Assembly: GCA_945911685.1 (NCBI GenBank)
Contig: CAMEAW010000029.1
Span: 1-29,481 of the forward strand
Direction: 5' to 3'
Origin: Bordetella parapertussis
GTDB taxonomy: Bacteria; Pseudomonadota; Gammaproteobacteria; Burkholderiales; Burkholderiaceae_B
DNA: 29,481 nucleotides
The number at the start of each line of letters is the position of its first letter. Position 1 is the stretch's first letter. Positions 1-7,883 of the stretch are shown here, one piece after another. The notes beneath the pieces were generated by a model, which saw only the letters and a list, made by a program, of their open reading frames with translations, had not been told where the DNA came from and made no database searches. Both the position numbers and the translations under genes were made by a program.

Positions 1-1264
1 CTGCAAAGCCACCATCGTGATGCCCACCACCACGCCTGCAGTCAAAATTGACGCTGTACGCGCGCTCGGCGCACAAGTTGTTTTGCATGGGGATAGCTTT
101 AGCGATGCCTATGCCCACGCTCTAACGCTCGAAAAAAAACATCACTTAACCTTTGTACACCCCTTTGACGACCCCGATGTCATCGCTGGACAAGGCACCA
201 TCGGCATGGAGATCCTGCGCCAACATGCCGGCCCGATTGACGCGATTTTTGTCGCCATTGGTGGTGGCGGCCTGATTAGTGGCATCGCTGCTTACGTGAA
301 ACAGTTACGTCCCGACATCAAAATCATTGGTGTTCAAACGGTTGACTCAGACGCAATGGTAAAAAGCGTGCGCGCAGGCCGCCGGATTACCCTCGCCGAA
401 GTTGGGTTATTTTCAGACGGCACAGCGGTCAAACAAGTTGGCGTCGAGACCTTTCGTCTGGTGCGTGAGTACGTCGATGACTTTGTGGTTGTCGATACCG
501 ATGCGATCTGCGCTGCGATCAAAGATGTCTTTCAGGACACGCGCAGTGTGCTTGAGCCCGCGGGGGCGTTGGCGCTGGCCGGTGCCAAACAATACGCACT
601 CGAGCACAAACTCCAGGGCAAGACTCTGGTCGCCATTGCCTGCGGTGCCAACATGAACTTTGACCGCTTACGCTTCGTGGCCGAACGCGCCGAGGTGGGC
701 GAAGCACGTGAGGCCATCTTCGCCGTCACTCTGCCCGAACAGCGAGGTAGCTTTCGTGCCTTTTGTGCATTAATTGGTAACCGTAGCGTCACCGAATTTA
801 ACTATCGCATTTCAGACGCGCGTTTAGCCCACGTTTTTGTGGGGATTCAGGTCGCAGACGCCACCGAACCCGAACGCATCGCAAAAAACTTTCGCAAACA
901 CGGCTTTGCCACGCTTGATCTCACCCACGACGAAATGTCAAAGACCCATTTACGGCATATGGTCGGCGGACACTCGGCGTTAGCCGATCATGAACTGTTA
1001 TACAGGTTCGAGTTTCCAGAGCGCCCAGGAGCCTTGACGCGTTTTCTTCAATCGATGAAGCCCGACTGGAACATCAGCCTGTTTCATTACCGCAACCAAG
1101 GCGCCGCGTACGGTCAGGTCCTGATTGGGATGCAGGTGCCGCATGGCAGTAAAAAGGCCTTCAAAGCCTTTTTAGAAGAGGTTGGATACCCGCACTTTAA
1201 TGAAACAGACAATCCTGTTTACAGGTTATTTTTGTCGCATGTTTCTGCGCCAGACCAGACGTAA
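1..1264 (+). CDS. ilvA: Threonine ammonia-lyase (biosynthetic), 5'-truncated by window edge
   Basis: Pyridoxal-phosphate enzyme that deaminates threonine to 2-oxobutanoate, the first committed step of isoleucine synthesis. The reading frame is already open at base 2 (CKATIVMPTTTP), so about 85-90 N-terminal residues, including the Schiff-base lysine, lie outside the window. About 420 residues are visible. The PLP-phosphate glycine loop GGGGLISG is clear. The catalytic fold is followed by two ACT-like regulatory subdomains: one beginning AIFAVTLPEQRGSF, the second beginning YRFEFPERPGALTRF. This two-ACT layout is that of the long, isoleucine-inhibited biosynthetic form rather than the short catabolic TdcB. 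The gene stops at TAA 1262-1264 and converges on apt, 67 bases away. Confidence 0.95.
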   Translation, partial: CKATIVMPTTTPAVKIDAVRALGAQVVLHGDSFSDAYAHALTLEKKHHLTFVHPFDDPDVIAGQGTIGMEILRQHAGPIDAIFVAIGGGGLISGIAAYVKQLRPDIKIIGVQTVDSDAMVKSVRAGRRITLAEVGLFSDGTAVKQVGVETFRLVREYVDDFVVVDTDAICAAIKDVFQDTRSVLEPAGALALAGAKQYALEHKLQGKTLVAIACGANMNFDRLRFVAERAEVGEAREAIFAVTLPEQRGSFRAFCALIGNRSVTEFNYRISDARLAHVFVGIQVADATEPERIAKNFRKHGFATLDLTHDEMSKTHLRHMVGGHSALADHELLYRFEFPERPGALTRFLQSMKPDWNISLFHYRNQGAAYGQVLIGMQVPHGSKKAFKAFLEEVGYPHFNETDNPVYRLFLSHVSAPDQT

Positions 1265-1331
1265 ATCAGCGCGCCGATCAACACCGGTGCGCGAGGGCCT
1301 GGGGCATCAAGCCGACCGCGCCCGACTTACC

Positions 1332-1886
1332 CTAGAACTCACAAACGCTAAAAAATGGCGTGTCAGTTTGAGCGATTAGCGCCGAGCCGCCTAGGGCAGG
1401 AAGATTCACCACCGCGGCGGCCTCGGCAACGTTGCCGCCGAGTTGTTGCAGCAACTTAATCGCCGCCAGCATGGTACCCCCGGTTGCAACAAGATCGTCG
1501 ACCAGCAGCACACGCTGCCCGGGCTTAATCGCGTCTTGATGCACCTCGACGGTCGCTTCACCATACTCAAGCGAGTAGGGTTGCGCCACGGTCTTAAACG
1601 GCAATTTTCCCGCTTTGCGCACCGGTACGAAGCCAACGTTCAGCGCATAAGCTAAGGCGCTACCAAAAATGAAACCACGCGCATCAATCCCAACCACCGC
1701 GTCCAGCCGGTTGCGCATGTGTCGATAAACAAACATATCAATCAAGGCGCGAAAAGCTCGCGGATCTTGCATCATGGGTGTGATATCCCGAAACATTACC
1801 CCTGGCTTTGGCCAATCGGGCACAGTGCGGATGAGTCCGCGCACCAGATCCTTGGGGTCTTGATAGGGCATTGGCGTAATCATCAA
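1332..1886 (-). CDS. apt: Adenine phosphoribosyltransferase
   Basis: Cytoplasmic purine-salvage enzyme that joins adenine and PRPP to form AMP. The 184-residue product has the expected length. The PRPP-binding motif [13 protein letters not shown] lies in the second half, and the family's N-terminal FRDITPMM and the RKAGKLP flexible-loop segment are present. The start is one of two adjacent ATGs, with GGAG about nine bases upstream of the first. The gene is divergent from kdsD across 117 bases and convergent with ilvA. Nothing looks damaged. Confidence 0.96.
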   Translation of the reverse strand: MMITPMPYQDPKDLVRGLIRTVPDWPKPGVMFRDITPMMQDPRAFRALIDMFVYRHMRNRLDAVVGIDARGFIFGSALAYALNVGFVPVRKAGKLPFKTVAQPYSLEYGEATVEVHQDAIKPGQRVLLVDDLVATGGTMLAAIKLLQQLGGNVAEAAAVVNLPALGGSALIAQTDTPFFSVCEF

Positions 1887-1950
1887 ACAGCACTCCGCGT
1901 TAAAAAATAAGTCAAAACCATGTGCACACTAAATTAAATGCGCAGACCCA

Positions 1951-1956
1951 TAGAAT
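1951..1956 (+). promoter_or_regulatory. Candidate -10 box for the kdsD-lpt operon
   Basis: TAGAAT matches the sigma-70 -10 consensus at five of six positions in the apt/kdsD divergent gap. No good -35 hexamer is visible at 16-18 bases upstream, so the call rests on the -10 and on its position. Transcription would begin near 1963, immediately before the hairpin at 1964-1984. Confidence 0.35.
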
Positions 1957-1963
1957 ACGCTAG

Positions 1964-1984
1964 CGGCGCCCCAACAGGGCGCCG
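1964..1984 (+). promoter_or_regulatory. Perfect 8-bp GC-rich hairpin in the kdsD leader
   Basis: CGGCGCCC (1964-1971) pairs perfectly with GGGCGCCG (1977-1984) across a CAACA loop. It ends 19 bases before the kdsD ATG. No T-tract follows, so it does not look like an intrinsic terminator. If the -10 at 1951 is real, the hairpin is the 5' end of the mRNA. It could protect the mRNA or influence translation initiation; that role is inference. Confidence 0.5.
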
Positions 1985-2003
1985 AACCGATTAAACTCAA
2001 GCC

Positions 2004-3011
2004 ATGACAAGCTCAGATTCACGCCTGCCCTCAAATTCGCGCAATGATTCAGCGACGCTGACCTCTGCCCGACACACCCTTGAGCTCGAGGCTCAGTCGA
2101 TTCTGGCGCTCAAGGCGCGTTTGGGAGCCGAGTTTGTTCGGGCCGTCGAGCTCATCCTCGCCTGCCAAGGGCGCGTGATTGTCTGCGGCTTAGGTAAAAC
2201 GGGCCACATCGGGCGCAAGATTGCTGCCACGCTGGCCTCGACCGGCACCCCGTCTTTTTTTCTGCACGCCGCTGAAGCCGTGCATGGTGACATCGGGATG
2301 ATCGGTGCTCAAGACCTTCTTGTGGCCTTATCGTACTCAGGCGCAGGTCAAGAGGTCCTGTCTATCTTGCCGGCGGCGCACCGCCTTGGGGTCAAGGTCA
2401 TCGCCATGACAGGCAACCCGCACTCTGAGCTTGCTCGTCTGGCCGAAGTGCACCTTGATGTTGGGGTTGACCAAGAAGCCTGCCCCCTGAATCTGGCGCC
2501 CACCTCCAGCACGACCGTCTCGCTGGCGATGGGCGACGCCCTAGCTGTCGCGTGCCTGCAGTCCCGCGGCTTTGGCCCCGAGGATTTTGCCCGATCGCAC
2601 CCAGGCGGCTCGCTCGGCCGAAAACTTCTGACCCGCGTGTCCGACGTCATGCGCCGTGGCAACGCCTTGCCGACAGTCCCCGCCACCGCGACGATGTCTG
2701 AAGCGCTTGAAGAAATGTCGCGCAAAGGCATGGGAATGACTGCGGTGCTGAACCCGCAAGGTAAGGTTCTTGGAATCTTTACCGACGGTGACTTGCGCCG
2801 CCTCATTGAGCGCGAGGGCGACATTCGTGCACTCACTGTCACGTCTGGCATGACACCCAACCCACGCCACATCAGTGCCGATGCCTTGGCGGTTGACGCC
2901 GCGCTGATTATGGACAATCATCGACTGAACCACATGTTGGTCTGCCAAGAAGATGGAGTATTAGCGGGGGCCGTCCATATGCATGACTTGATGGCCGCAA
3001 AAGTGATCTAG
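2004..3011 (+). CDS. kdsD: D-arabinose-5-phosphate isomerase (SIS + two CBS domains)
   Basis: Interconverts ribulose-5-phosphate and arabinose-5-phosphate, the first step toward Kdo, the sugar linking lipid A to the LPS core. Of 335 residues, an N-terminal extension of about 20 precedes the SIS domain (roughly 30-200: VIVCGLGKTGHIGRKIAATL, then ALSYSGAGQEV and the MGDALAVACL helix). A tandem CBS pair follows (about 215-335), with GIFTDGDLRRL in the first repeat. This is the KdsD/GutQ architecture. Its place at the head of kdsC-lptC-lptA-lptB argues for the LPS enzyme rather than a sugar-catabolic paralogue. Only 13 bases separate it from kdsC, so the two are very likely co-transcribed. Confidence 0.95.
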   Translation: MTSSDSRLPSNSRNDSATLTSARHTLELEAQSILALKARLGAEFVRAVELILACQGRVIVCGLGKTGHIGRKIAATLASTGTPSFFLHAAEAVHGDIGMIGAQDLLVALSYSGAGQEVLSILPAAHRLGVKVIAMTGNPHSELARLAEVHLDVGVDQEACPLNLAPTSSTTVSLAMGDALAVACLQSRGFGPEDFARSHPGGSLGRKLLTRVSDVMRRGNALPTVPATATMSEALEEMSRKGMGMTAVLNPQGKVLGIFTDGDLRRLIEREGDIRALTVTSGMTPNPRHISADALAVDAALIMDNHRLNHMLVCQEDGVLAGAVHMHDLMAAKVI

Positions 3012-3024
3012 AACCACACAACAC

Positions 3025-3624
3025 ATGAAACGTTCCCCCCCCATTACCCATCCCGCCGAGGCCCTGATTCTGGCTCGGATCGACCCTTCTGTGCGTGCGC
3101 GCCTACAGCGCCTCAAACTCATGGTGTTCGATGTCGACGGGGTACTGACAGACGGAGGGCTTTGGTACACCGAGCATGGCGAGACCCTGAAACGCTTTCA
3201 TGCCCTCGATGGCCATGGCTTAAAAATGTTAGCCGTCAGCGGGATCCAAGTCGCCTTAGTGACTGGCCGCGAGAGCCCGATCATCGCTCGGCGCGCGGCC
3301 GAGTTAGGCCTAGGTGCCGTGATGCAAAACGTCCGCGACAAGGGTGCGGTCTTAACCGAACTCCTCACACGGTTTGGCGTCGCGCTAGAGCAAACGGGCT
3401 TTATGGGTGACGACCTGATCGATTTACCTGCGATGCAACGCGCTGGGTTTTCAGCCTCAGTGCCCGATGCACCGACCTACATTACTCAAGCCGCGCACTG
3501 GGTCTCAGAGCGGCGCGGTGGTCACGGGGCCGCTCGCGAGTGCTGCGATCTCATTTTGGCTGCCCAACAACGCCTCGGGGTCTTCTTCCAGCCCGGGCTG
3601 CTGGGCACCGGGCCTGTGCAATGA
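3025..3624 (+). CDS. kdsC: 3-deoxy-D-manno-octulosonate 8-phosphate phosphatase
   Basis: HAD-superfamily phosphatase that releases phosphate from Kdo-8-phosphate to give free Kdo. The 199-residue protein has HAD motif I as FDVDGVLTDG, with nucleophile D36 and general acid D38. The motif IV acidic cluster is GDDLIDLP. The protein has no cap domain, as expected for the tetrameric C0-type KdsC. An N-terminal extension of about 30 residues precedes the fold. The stop codon lies 10 bases before the lptC ATG, so translation of the two is probably linked. Confidence 0.95.
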   Translation: MKRSPPITHPAEALILARIDPSVRARLQRLKLMVFDVDGVLTDGGLWYTEHGETLKRFHALDGHGLKMLAVSGIQVALVTGRESPIIARRAAELGLGAVMQNVRDKGAVLTELLTRFGVALEQTGFMGDDLIDLPAMQRAGFSASVPDAPTYITQAAHWVSERRGGHGAARECCDLILAAQQRLGVFFQPGLLGTGPVQ

Positions 3625-3634
3625 AGGTCGCCAA

Positions 3635-4252
3635 ATGAAAGAACGCTTTGCGATTATCGTCTCGCTGGTGATTCTCACCTCTTTGGTGATGGGCACTTGG
3701 TGGGCCGCTGATTACTCTCAACGCGCGGTTGAGATTGATCCACCGGTCAGACTGACGCACGAGCGTGACCACTGGGCGACACAAATTGTGCTGGTGCGCA
3801 CCGACGAAAATGGCTTAGTGATTCATCGGCTCGAGGGCGATCTCATGGAACACTTTCCAGACGATCAATCCTACGACGTCGTCCGCCCGCGCGCATTTGG
3901 CCTGAAAGCAGATAACCCGCTCACTATTGCCACCGCGCGCTCGGCCACCGTCTTTGAAGAGGGTGATCGTATCGTGATGAAGGGCGATGCTGTAGTACTC
4001 AGGTTGGGTGACGCTAAACGTCAGCCGCTGAACTTTCGGACTGATGAGGTCACTATGTTGATCAAAAAAGACCTCGCCTACACCGACCTGCCCGCCATCG
4101 CCACCAGTGGGCGCTCGCGTATGAGTGGGACGGGCATGCGCTATAACAATGCCACACAACAACTAGACGTGTTTAAATCAACCGACGTTGAAATTGCACC
4201 GAAAGACCCAACCGACAACTCTGAACCTGCCGCGACGCAGCCAAAACGATGA
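3635..4252 (+). CDS. lptC: LPS export system protein LptC
   Basis: Bitopic inner-membrane protein that takes LPS from the LptB2FG transporter and passes it to LptA in the periplasm. I chose the ATG at 3635 because GAAGG lies about seven bases upstream and the frame further 5' is only kdsC read out of phase. The 205-residue product has a short basic start and one membrane segment (about residues 5-24). A periplasmic beta-jellyroll domain follows (DENGLVIHRLEGDLMEHFPDD and similar strands). The C-terminal end is polar. The stop codon overlaps the lptA ATG by four bases (ATGA). Confidence 0.92.
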   Translation: MKERFAIIVSLVILTSLVMGTWWAADYSQRAVEIDPPVRLTHERDHWATQIVLVRTDENGLVIHRLEGDLMEHFPDDQSYDVVRPRAFGLKADNPLTIATARSATVFEEGDRIVMKGDAVVLRLGDAKRQPLNFRTDEVTMLIKKDLAYTDLPAIATSGRSRMSGTGMRYNNATQQLDVFKSTDVEIAPKDPTDNSEPAATQPKR

Positions 4253-4962
4253 TGATTGACCTGCACTCTCACCGCTCGATTCGCTTGTTGCTCGCGTTTG
4301 GCTTGTGCGCACTGCTAGGCGTGGCTCAGGCTCAAAAAAAGCCCTCTTCAACCGCAGCCGTGGCGCCACAAGAAGAGCCTGTGACAACAATTTTGTCAGA
4401 CACTTTACATTTTGACGATACCAAGCGAGAAAGCACGTTTACCGGCAACGTTGTCATGACGCGCGGGCTGATGACCATGAATGCAGATAGCCTGCACCTG
4501 CGCGAAGACCCTGAAGGTTTTCAATATGGCACCGGCACAGTCAAACCGGGTAAACGCGTATTGATTCGGCAAGCGCGCCCTGAAGTCTATGAAGTTCTTG
4601 AGGGTGTTGGCGTACGTGCCGAATACAACGGCAAAACCGAAACCTTTGACTTGATCGGTCAGGCGATCGTGACACGCTACATTTGTGGTCAACACTTTGA
4701 CACCGTCAGCGGCGAGCGCGTGCGCTATAGCCAAAAAACCGATGTCTACGAAGCGTTTTCTGGCCCCGACTCAGCCAACAGCGGCGGGCGGGTGCGTTCG
4801 GTCGCGCAACCTCGCGCACGGGCCGATGCAGCCGTTGCAGAATGCAAGGCGAAAGAGGCCAACCTGCCCGCGGTCGCCCCAAGCACTGCCCCTGCTAAAC
4901 CCGCAGCAGCGCCTGCAGCGGGTGCGCGACGGCAACCCGCGGCGCCGCCTGCTCGTCCTTGA
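4249..4962 (+). CDS. lptA: LPS transport periplasmic bridge protein LptA
   Basis: Periplasmic protein whose stacked jellyrolls form the LPS bridge between LptC and LptD. Of 237 residues, 1-28 form a signal peptide ending VAQA before QKKP. The OstA/LptA domain covers about 45-175, with the typical segments [16 protein letters not shown] and [10 protein letters not shown]. The last 50 or so residues are an Ala/Pro-rich tail of low complexity, longer than in E. coli LptA (185 residues); such tails are a plausible lineage trait. Two adjacent ATGs are possible starts. It overlaps lptC by four bases and nearly touches lptB. Confidence 0.93.
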   Translation: MMIDLHSHRSIRLLLAFGLCALLGVAQAQKKPSSTAAVAPQEEPVTTILSDTLHFDDTKRESTFTGNVVMTRGLMTMNADSLHLREDPEGFQYGTGTVKPGKRVLIRQARPEVYEVLEGVGVRAEYNGKTETFDLIGQAIVTRYICGQHFDTVSGERVRYSQKTDVYEAFSGPDSANSGGRVRSVAQPRARADAAVAECKAKEANLPAVAPSTAPAKPAAAPAAGARRQPAAPPARP

Positions 4963-4973
4963 TTTCTGGTCAC

Positions 4974-5765
4974 ATGCAAACAACAAACGAAGTTGGTTCG
5001 ACAAACTCCTCTGAACATCTCACTCCAGGGCGGCTGAGCGCCACGGGTTTGCGCAAGTCGTATGGCGGGCGCATGGTTGTGCAAGATGTTTCGCTCTCGG
5101 TCAACAGCGGCGAAGTTGTCGGCCTGCTTGGCCCGAACGGCGCTGGCAAAACCACCAGTTTTTACATGATCGTCGGCCTGGTCGCAGCCGACGCTGGCCG
5201 CATCCAGATCGACGAGACTCCTATCAGCAGCATGCCGATTCATCAGCGTGCGCGTCGTGGTGTGTCCTACCTTCCACAGGACGCCTCTGTGTTCAGGCGC
5301 CTGACCGTTGAAGAAAACATTCGTGCCGTGCTTGAGCTTCAAATTGACCACGAGGGCAAGAAGTTTTCAAAGGCAATGATCGAACAGCAGCTCGACTCGC
5401 TGCTCGAAGAGCTTCAAATTACACACATCCGACGCAATAGTGCGCTCTCGCTTTCGGGGGGCGAACGACGCCGGGTTGAGATTTCGCGCGCACTGGCTAC
5501 ACGCCCCCGCTTTATTTTGCTCGACGAACCGTTCGCCGGCGTAGACCCCATCGCAGTGATCGAAATCCAGCGAATCGTACGCTTTCTGAAAAGCCGAGGG
5601 ATCGGCGTCTTAATTACCGATCACAACGTACGCGAAACCCTGGGCATTTGTGACCGCGCGTACATTATCAGCGAAGGTAAAGTCCTGACCACTGGCAAGC
5701 CTGAGGAAATCATCAACGACGCCTCGGTACGCAAGGTTTACTTAGGCGAACATTTCAAGATGTAA
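4974..5765 (+). CDS. lptB: LPS export ABC transporter ATP-binding protein LptB
   Basis: Cytoplasmic ATPase that powers LPS extraction from the inner membrane with LptF/LptG (not in this window). The 263-residue product shows Walker [10 protein letters not shown] (53-61), signature [11 protein letters not shown], Walker [14 protein letters not shown] and the switch histidine in TDHNVRE. The E-P-F-A-G-V-D-P form of Walker B is typical of LptB. I used the ATG at 4974; an in-frame TTG at 4959 that overlaps the lptA stop would add five residues, but it has no ribosome-binding site. The family's usual downstream neighbour, rpoN, is missing; the next gene is hpf after 200 bases. Confidence 0.96.
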   Translation: MQTTNEVGSTNSSEHLTPGRLSATGLRKSYGGRMVVQDVSLSVNSGEVVGLLGPNGAGKTTSFYMIVGLVAADAGRIQIDETPISSMPIHQRARRGVSYLPQDASVFRRLTVEENIRAVLELQIDHEGKKFSKAMIEQQLDSLLEELQITHIRRNSALSLSGGERRRVEISRALATRPRFILLDEPFAGVDPIAVIEIQRIVRFLKSRGIGVLITDHNVRETLGICDRAYIISEGKVLTTGKPEEIINDASVRKVYLGEHFKM

Positions 5766-5781
5766 CTGCCTTTTCAGGCCA

Positions 5782-5797
5782 GAGCTTGCGTAAGCTC
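5782..5797. repeat. Short inverted repeat downstream of lptB
   Basis: GAGCTT and AAGCTC form a perfect 6-bp stem with a GCGT loop 17 bases after the lptB stop. It is followed by AACTTT rather than a real T-run, so it is at best a weak terminator for the lpt operon. Confidence 0.35.
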
Positions 5798-5849
5798 AAC
5801 TTTGCCAAAAATATATGTCTTCAACGTGACATAAATAGGTCTTTTGCTC

Positions 5850-5877
5850 TTGATTTCTAGGGCGATCTGACTAAACT
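5850..5877 (+). promoter_or_regulatory. Candidate sigma-70 promoter for hpf
   Basis: TTGATT (5850-5855) and TAAACT (5872-5877) are separated by 16 bases, each matching consensus at four of six positions. They lie about 90 bases upstream of hpf inside the 200-base gap that replaces rpoN. No sigma-54 type GG/GC element was seen. A weak call, made mainly because hpf needs a promoter after the loss of its usual operon neighbour. Confidence 0.25.
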
Positions 5878-5965
5878 TAAAACTGTTATCCACTCAAACA
5901 CGAGGTCAGCCTAGACGTCCTTTTCGCGCATCCGCGCACCCCTTCACTTTTTTGGAGAGTACGCT

Positions 5966-6292
5966 ATGAACCTAAGCATCATTGGTCACCACTTAGACGT
6001 TACCCCTGCAATACGTGAATATATCCACAGTAAAACGGCACGCGTTTTGCGTCATTTCGACCACGTAATTGATATCCAAGTCATGCTCTCGCTTGAGCCC
6101 TTGAAACATCGCGCTGAAATCACGCTGCATGTTCGAGGTAAAGACATACATTGCGAAGCACTAGCCGACAATCTCTATGCGGCAATCGACTTACTGGTCG
6201 ATAAAATAGACCGCAAGATTATTCAACACAAAGATCGCACCCAAAATCACCATCACATCGCAGCCAAACGCCAGCTATTTGAAGCGGCTTAA
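5966..6292 (+). CDS. hpf: Ribosome hibernation promoting factor (short HPF / sigma-54 modulation family)
   Basis: Binds the 30S decoding region and stabilises inactive 100S ribosomes in stationary phase. The 108-residue protein is the short HPF form. It has the family start MNLSIIGHHLDVTPAIREYI, the AEITLHVRGKDIHCEA strand region and the DNLYAAIDLLVDKIDRKI helix, and ends in a His/Lys-rich tail. TTGGAGAG lies about ten bases before the ATG as a good ribosome-binding site. The family was first named for its position beside rpoN; here rpoN is not adjacent. A terminator-like hairpin follows, so hpf is likely a single-gene unit. Confidence 0.94.
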   Translation: MNLSIIGHHLDVTPAIREYIHSKTARVLRHFDHVIDIQVMLSLEPLKHRAEITLHVRGKDIHCEALADNLYAAIDLLVDKIDRKIIQHKDRTQNHHHIAAKRQLFEAA

Positions 6293-6329
6293 GTCTTAGC
6301 ATGTAGTGGTTTTTGTTCTGCGCATAACA

Positions 6330-6368
6330 GCCCCATGTCAGCTCCTTCTGGCTTGGGGCAAAATTTTT
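6330..6368 (+). terminator. Intrinsic terminator after hpf
   Basis: GCCCCA (6330-6335) pairs with TGGGGC (6354-6359), with extra CAG/CTG pairing inside the loop. It is followed by AAAATTTTT (T-run 6364-6368). It lies 37 bases after the hpf stop and separates hpf from the ptsN operon. Confidence 0.6.
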
Positions 6369-6450
6369 AGTGCTCTAACGGCAGCCCTATCCTGAGTGCG
6401 GGGATTGGCGCGCCTGTCAAGCGATCTTTAGCGCTTCAAACACTGCGTCA

Positions 6451-6456
6451 TATAAT
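6451..6456 (+). promoter_or_regulatory. Perfect -10 box abutting the ptsN start codon
   Basis: TATAAT matches the consensus fully and ends six bases before the ptsN ATG. The normal distance from a -10 box to +1 places transcription start at or next to the A of the ATG. No Shine-Dalgarno sequence is present. The best -35 (TTAGCG at a 17-base spacer) matches only three of six. Confidence 0.5.
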
Positions 6457-6462
6457 CAACGC

Positions 6463-6918
6463 ATGAAACTTTTGTCGCGTATCTTGCCTGTTGAAAATAT
6501 TGTGCTTGAGCTGGCAGTGACCAGTAAAAAGCGCGTGTTCGAACAAGCCGGTCTTTTGTTTGAGAACCGACACGGGCTTGAGCGCGCCGCCGTCTACGAA
6601 AGTTTGTTTGCGCGCGAGCGCTTGGGCTCAACAGGGCTAGGTGCCGGGATTGCCGTGCCCCATGGTCGCGTCAAAGGCCTCAAGCAGTCGATCGCGGCCT
6701 TTTTTAGGCTAGCCAAACCAATCGCCTTCGAGGCGCCTGACGGCCAGCCCGTCAGTCAACTTCTTTTTCTGTTGGCGCCAGAAAACGCTGCGCAACAACA
6801 TCTGGATATACTAGCTGAAGTCGCACAATTGTTTTCAGACGACACCTTTCGTCTGACTCTGGCGCGCGAAACGGATTCGACCGTGGTGCACCGGTTGCTG
6901 ACCACGGGCTTGGCCTAA
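6463..6918 (+). CDS. ptsN: PTS-Ntr EIIA component (EIIA-Ntr)
   Basis: Phosphoacceptor protein of the nitrogen-related PTS. It takes phosphate from NPr/HPr and regulates targets such as potassium transport and stress responses. The 151-residue protein has the EIIA type-2 fold with the phosphorylated histidine H67 in GIAVPHGR. It also has GLGAGIAVPHG and the conserved HLDILAEVAQLFSD segment. It probably starts the operon ptsN-hprK-rapZ-rlpA; hprK follows after 38 bases. The start may be leaderless. Confidence 0.95.
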   Translation: MKLLSRILPVENIVLELAVTSKKRVFEQAGLLFENRHGLERAAVYESLFARERLGSTGLGAGIAVPHGRVKGLKQSIAAFFRLAKPIAFEAPDGQPVSQLLFLLAPENAAQQHLDILAEVAQLFSDDTFRLTLARETDSTVVHRLLTTGLA

Positions 6919-6956
6919 ACACTCGCACGTCTTCACGCTGAACTCTCGGAGCCGCT

Positions 6957-7883
6957 ATGCTGACGGTGCAAGATCTAGTACACGACAATCTTGAAGACAT
7001 CCCGTTTAACTGGGTCGCAGGTCAGTCGGCGGCAGACCGTCGCATCCCAGATAACGGCATGGCCGCAGCCGACCTCATCGGGCACTTAAACCTGATTCAT
7101 CCCTCGCGCATTCAAGTGTTTGGTCGCGAAGAGATGGCTTACTACACGCGCTTTGATACGCGCCGACGCGTGCACCATCTCGAAGAACTCTTAGCAGGCG
7201 GGGTGCCCGCGATTCTGATTGCGGATGGTTTAACGGCAACCGACGACCTCATTCAAGAGTGCGACCGCAATCATGTGCCCTTACTGTCGACCGCCGTACC
7301 CGCCGCACAACTCATCGACTTACTACGGATTTATCTGACCCGCCGGCTGGCACCCGTTACCACTGTCCATGGCGTGTTTATGGACGTGCTTGGTTTGGGT
7401 GTTTTAATTACCGGCGAGTCTGGCTTGGGCAAAAGCGAATTAGCGCTCGAATTGATTTCGCGCGGCCATGGTCTGGTCGCTGATGACGCGGTCGAGCTCT
7501 CGCGCACCTCGCCCCACGTGATTGATGGGCACTGCCCCACGCTCCTGCAAAACATGCTTGAGGTTCGAGGTTTAGGTCTGCTCAATATCCGTACGATTTT
7601 TGGCGAAACCTCAGTACGTCGAAAAATGAAACTTAAGCTAATCGTGCATCTTGTTCGTGCAACGGCTCAAGATAAGTTTGAACGCTTGCCGCTGCAAGAC
7701 ATGACACAAGAGCTGCTGGGCTGTCCGATCCGCAAGGTGATGCTGCAAGTCGCTGCAGGGCGCAATTTAGCCGTGCTCGTCGAGGCGGCCGTACGCAACA
7801 CCATTTTGAAATTACGCGGGATTGACACTCTGGCTGAGTTCATGGAACGCCAAGCCGCAGCCATTGCACAAGGTAGCCGGTAA
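6957..7883 (+). CDS. hprK: HPr kinase/phosphorylase
   Basis: Bifunctional enzyme that phosphorylates and dephosphorylates a serine on HPr, modulating the PTS. The 308-residue protein has the N-terminal HPrK domain (about 1-130). It also has the P-loop kinase domain with Walker A GESGLGKS (153-160), H138-G, and the HPrK signature [11 protein letters not shown] (201-211). CGGAG lies before the ATG. In proteobacteria HprK usually works with the PTS-Ntr branch, which fits its place beside ptsN. The stop codon abuts the rapZ ATG with no gap. No HPr or enzyme I gene is in the window. Confidence 0.96.
   Translation: MLTVQDLVHDNLEDIPFNWVAGQSAADRRIPDNGMAAADLIGHLNLIHPSRIQVFGREEMAYYTRFDTRRRVHHLEELLAGGVPAILIADGLTATDDLIQECDRNHVPLLSTAVPAAQLIDLLRIYLTRRLAPVTTVHGVFMDVLGLGVLITGESGLGKSELALELISRGHGLVADDAVELSRTSPHVIDGHCPTLLQNMLEVRGLGLLNIRTIFGETSVRRKMKLKLIVHLVRATAQDKFERLPLQDMTQELLGCPIRKVMLQVAAGRNLAVLVEAAVRNTILKLRGIDTLAEFMERQAAAIAQGSR

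Noticed and set aside
2348..2917. Minus-strand open frame of 189 codons inside kdsD
   Set aside because: Lies fully opposite the SIS and CBS domains of kdsD, very rich in Arg/Ser, with no recognisable domain.
4746..5351. Minus-strand open frame of 201 codons opposite lptA and lptB
   Set aside because: Antisense to two well-supported genes, no family likeness, and composition matching a shadow of GC-rich codons.
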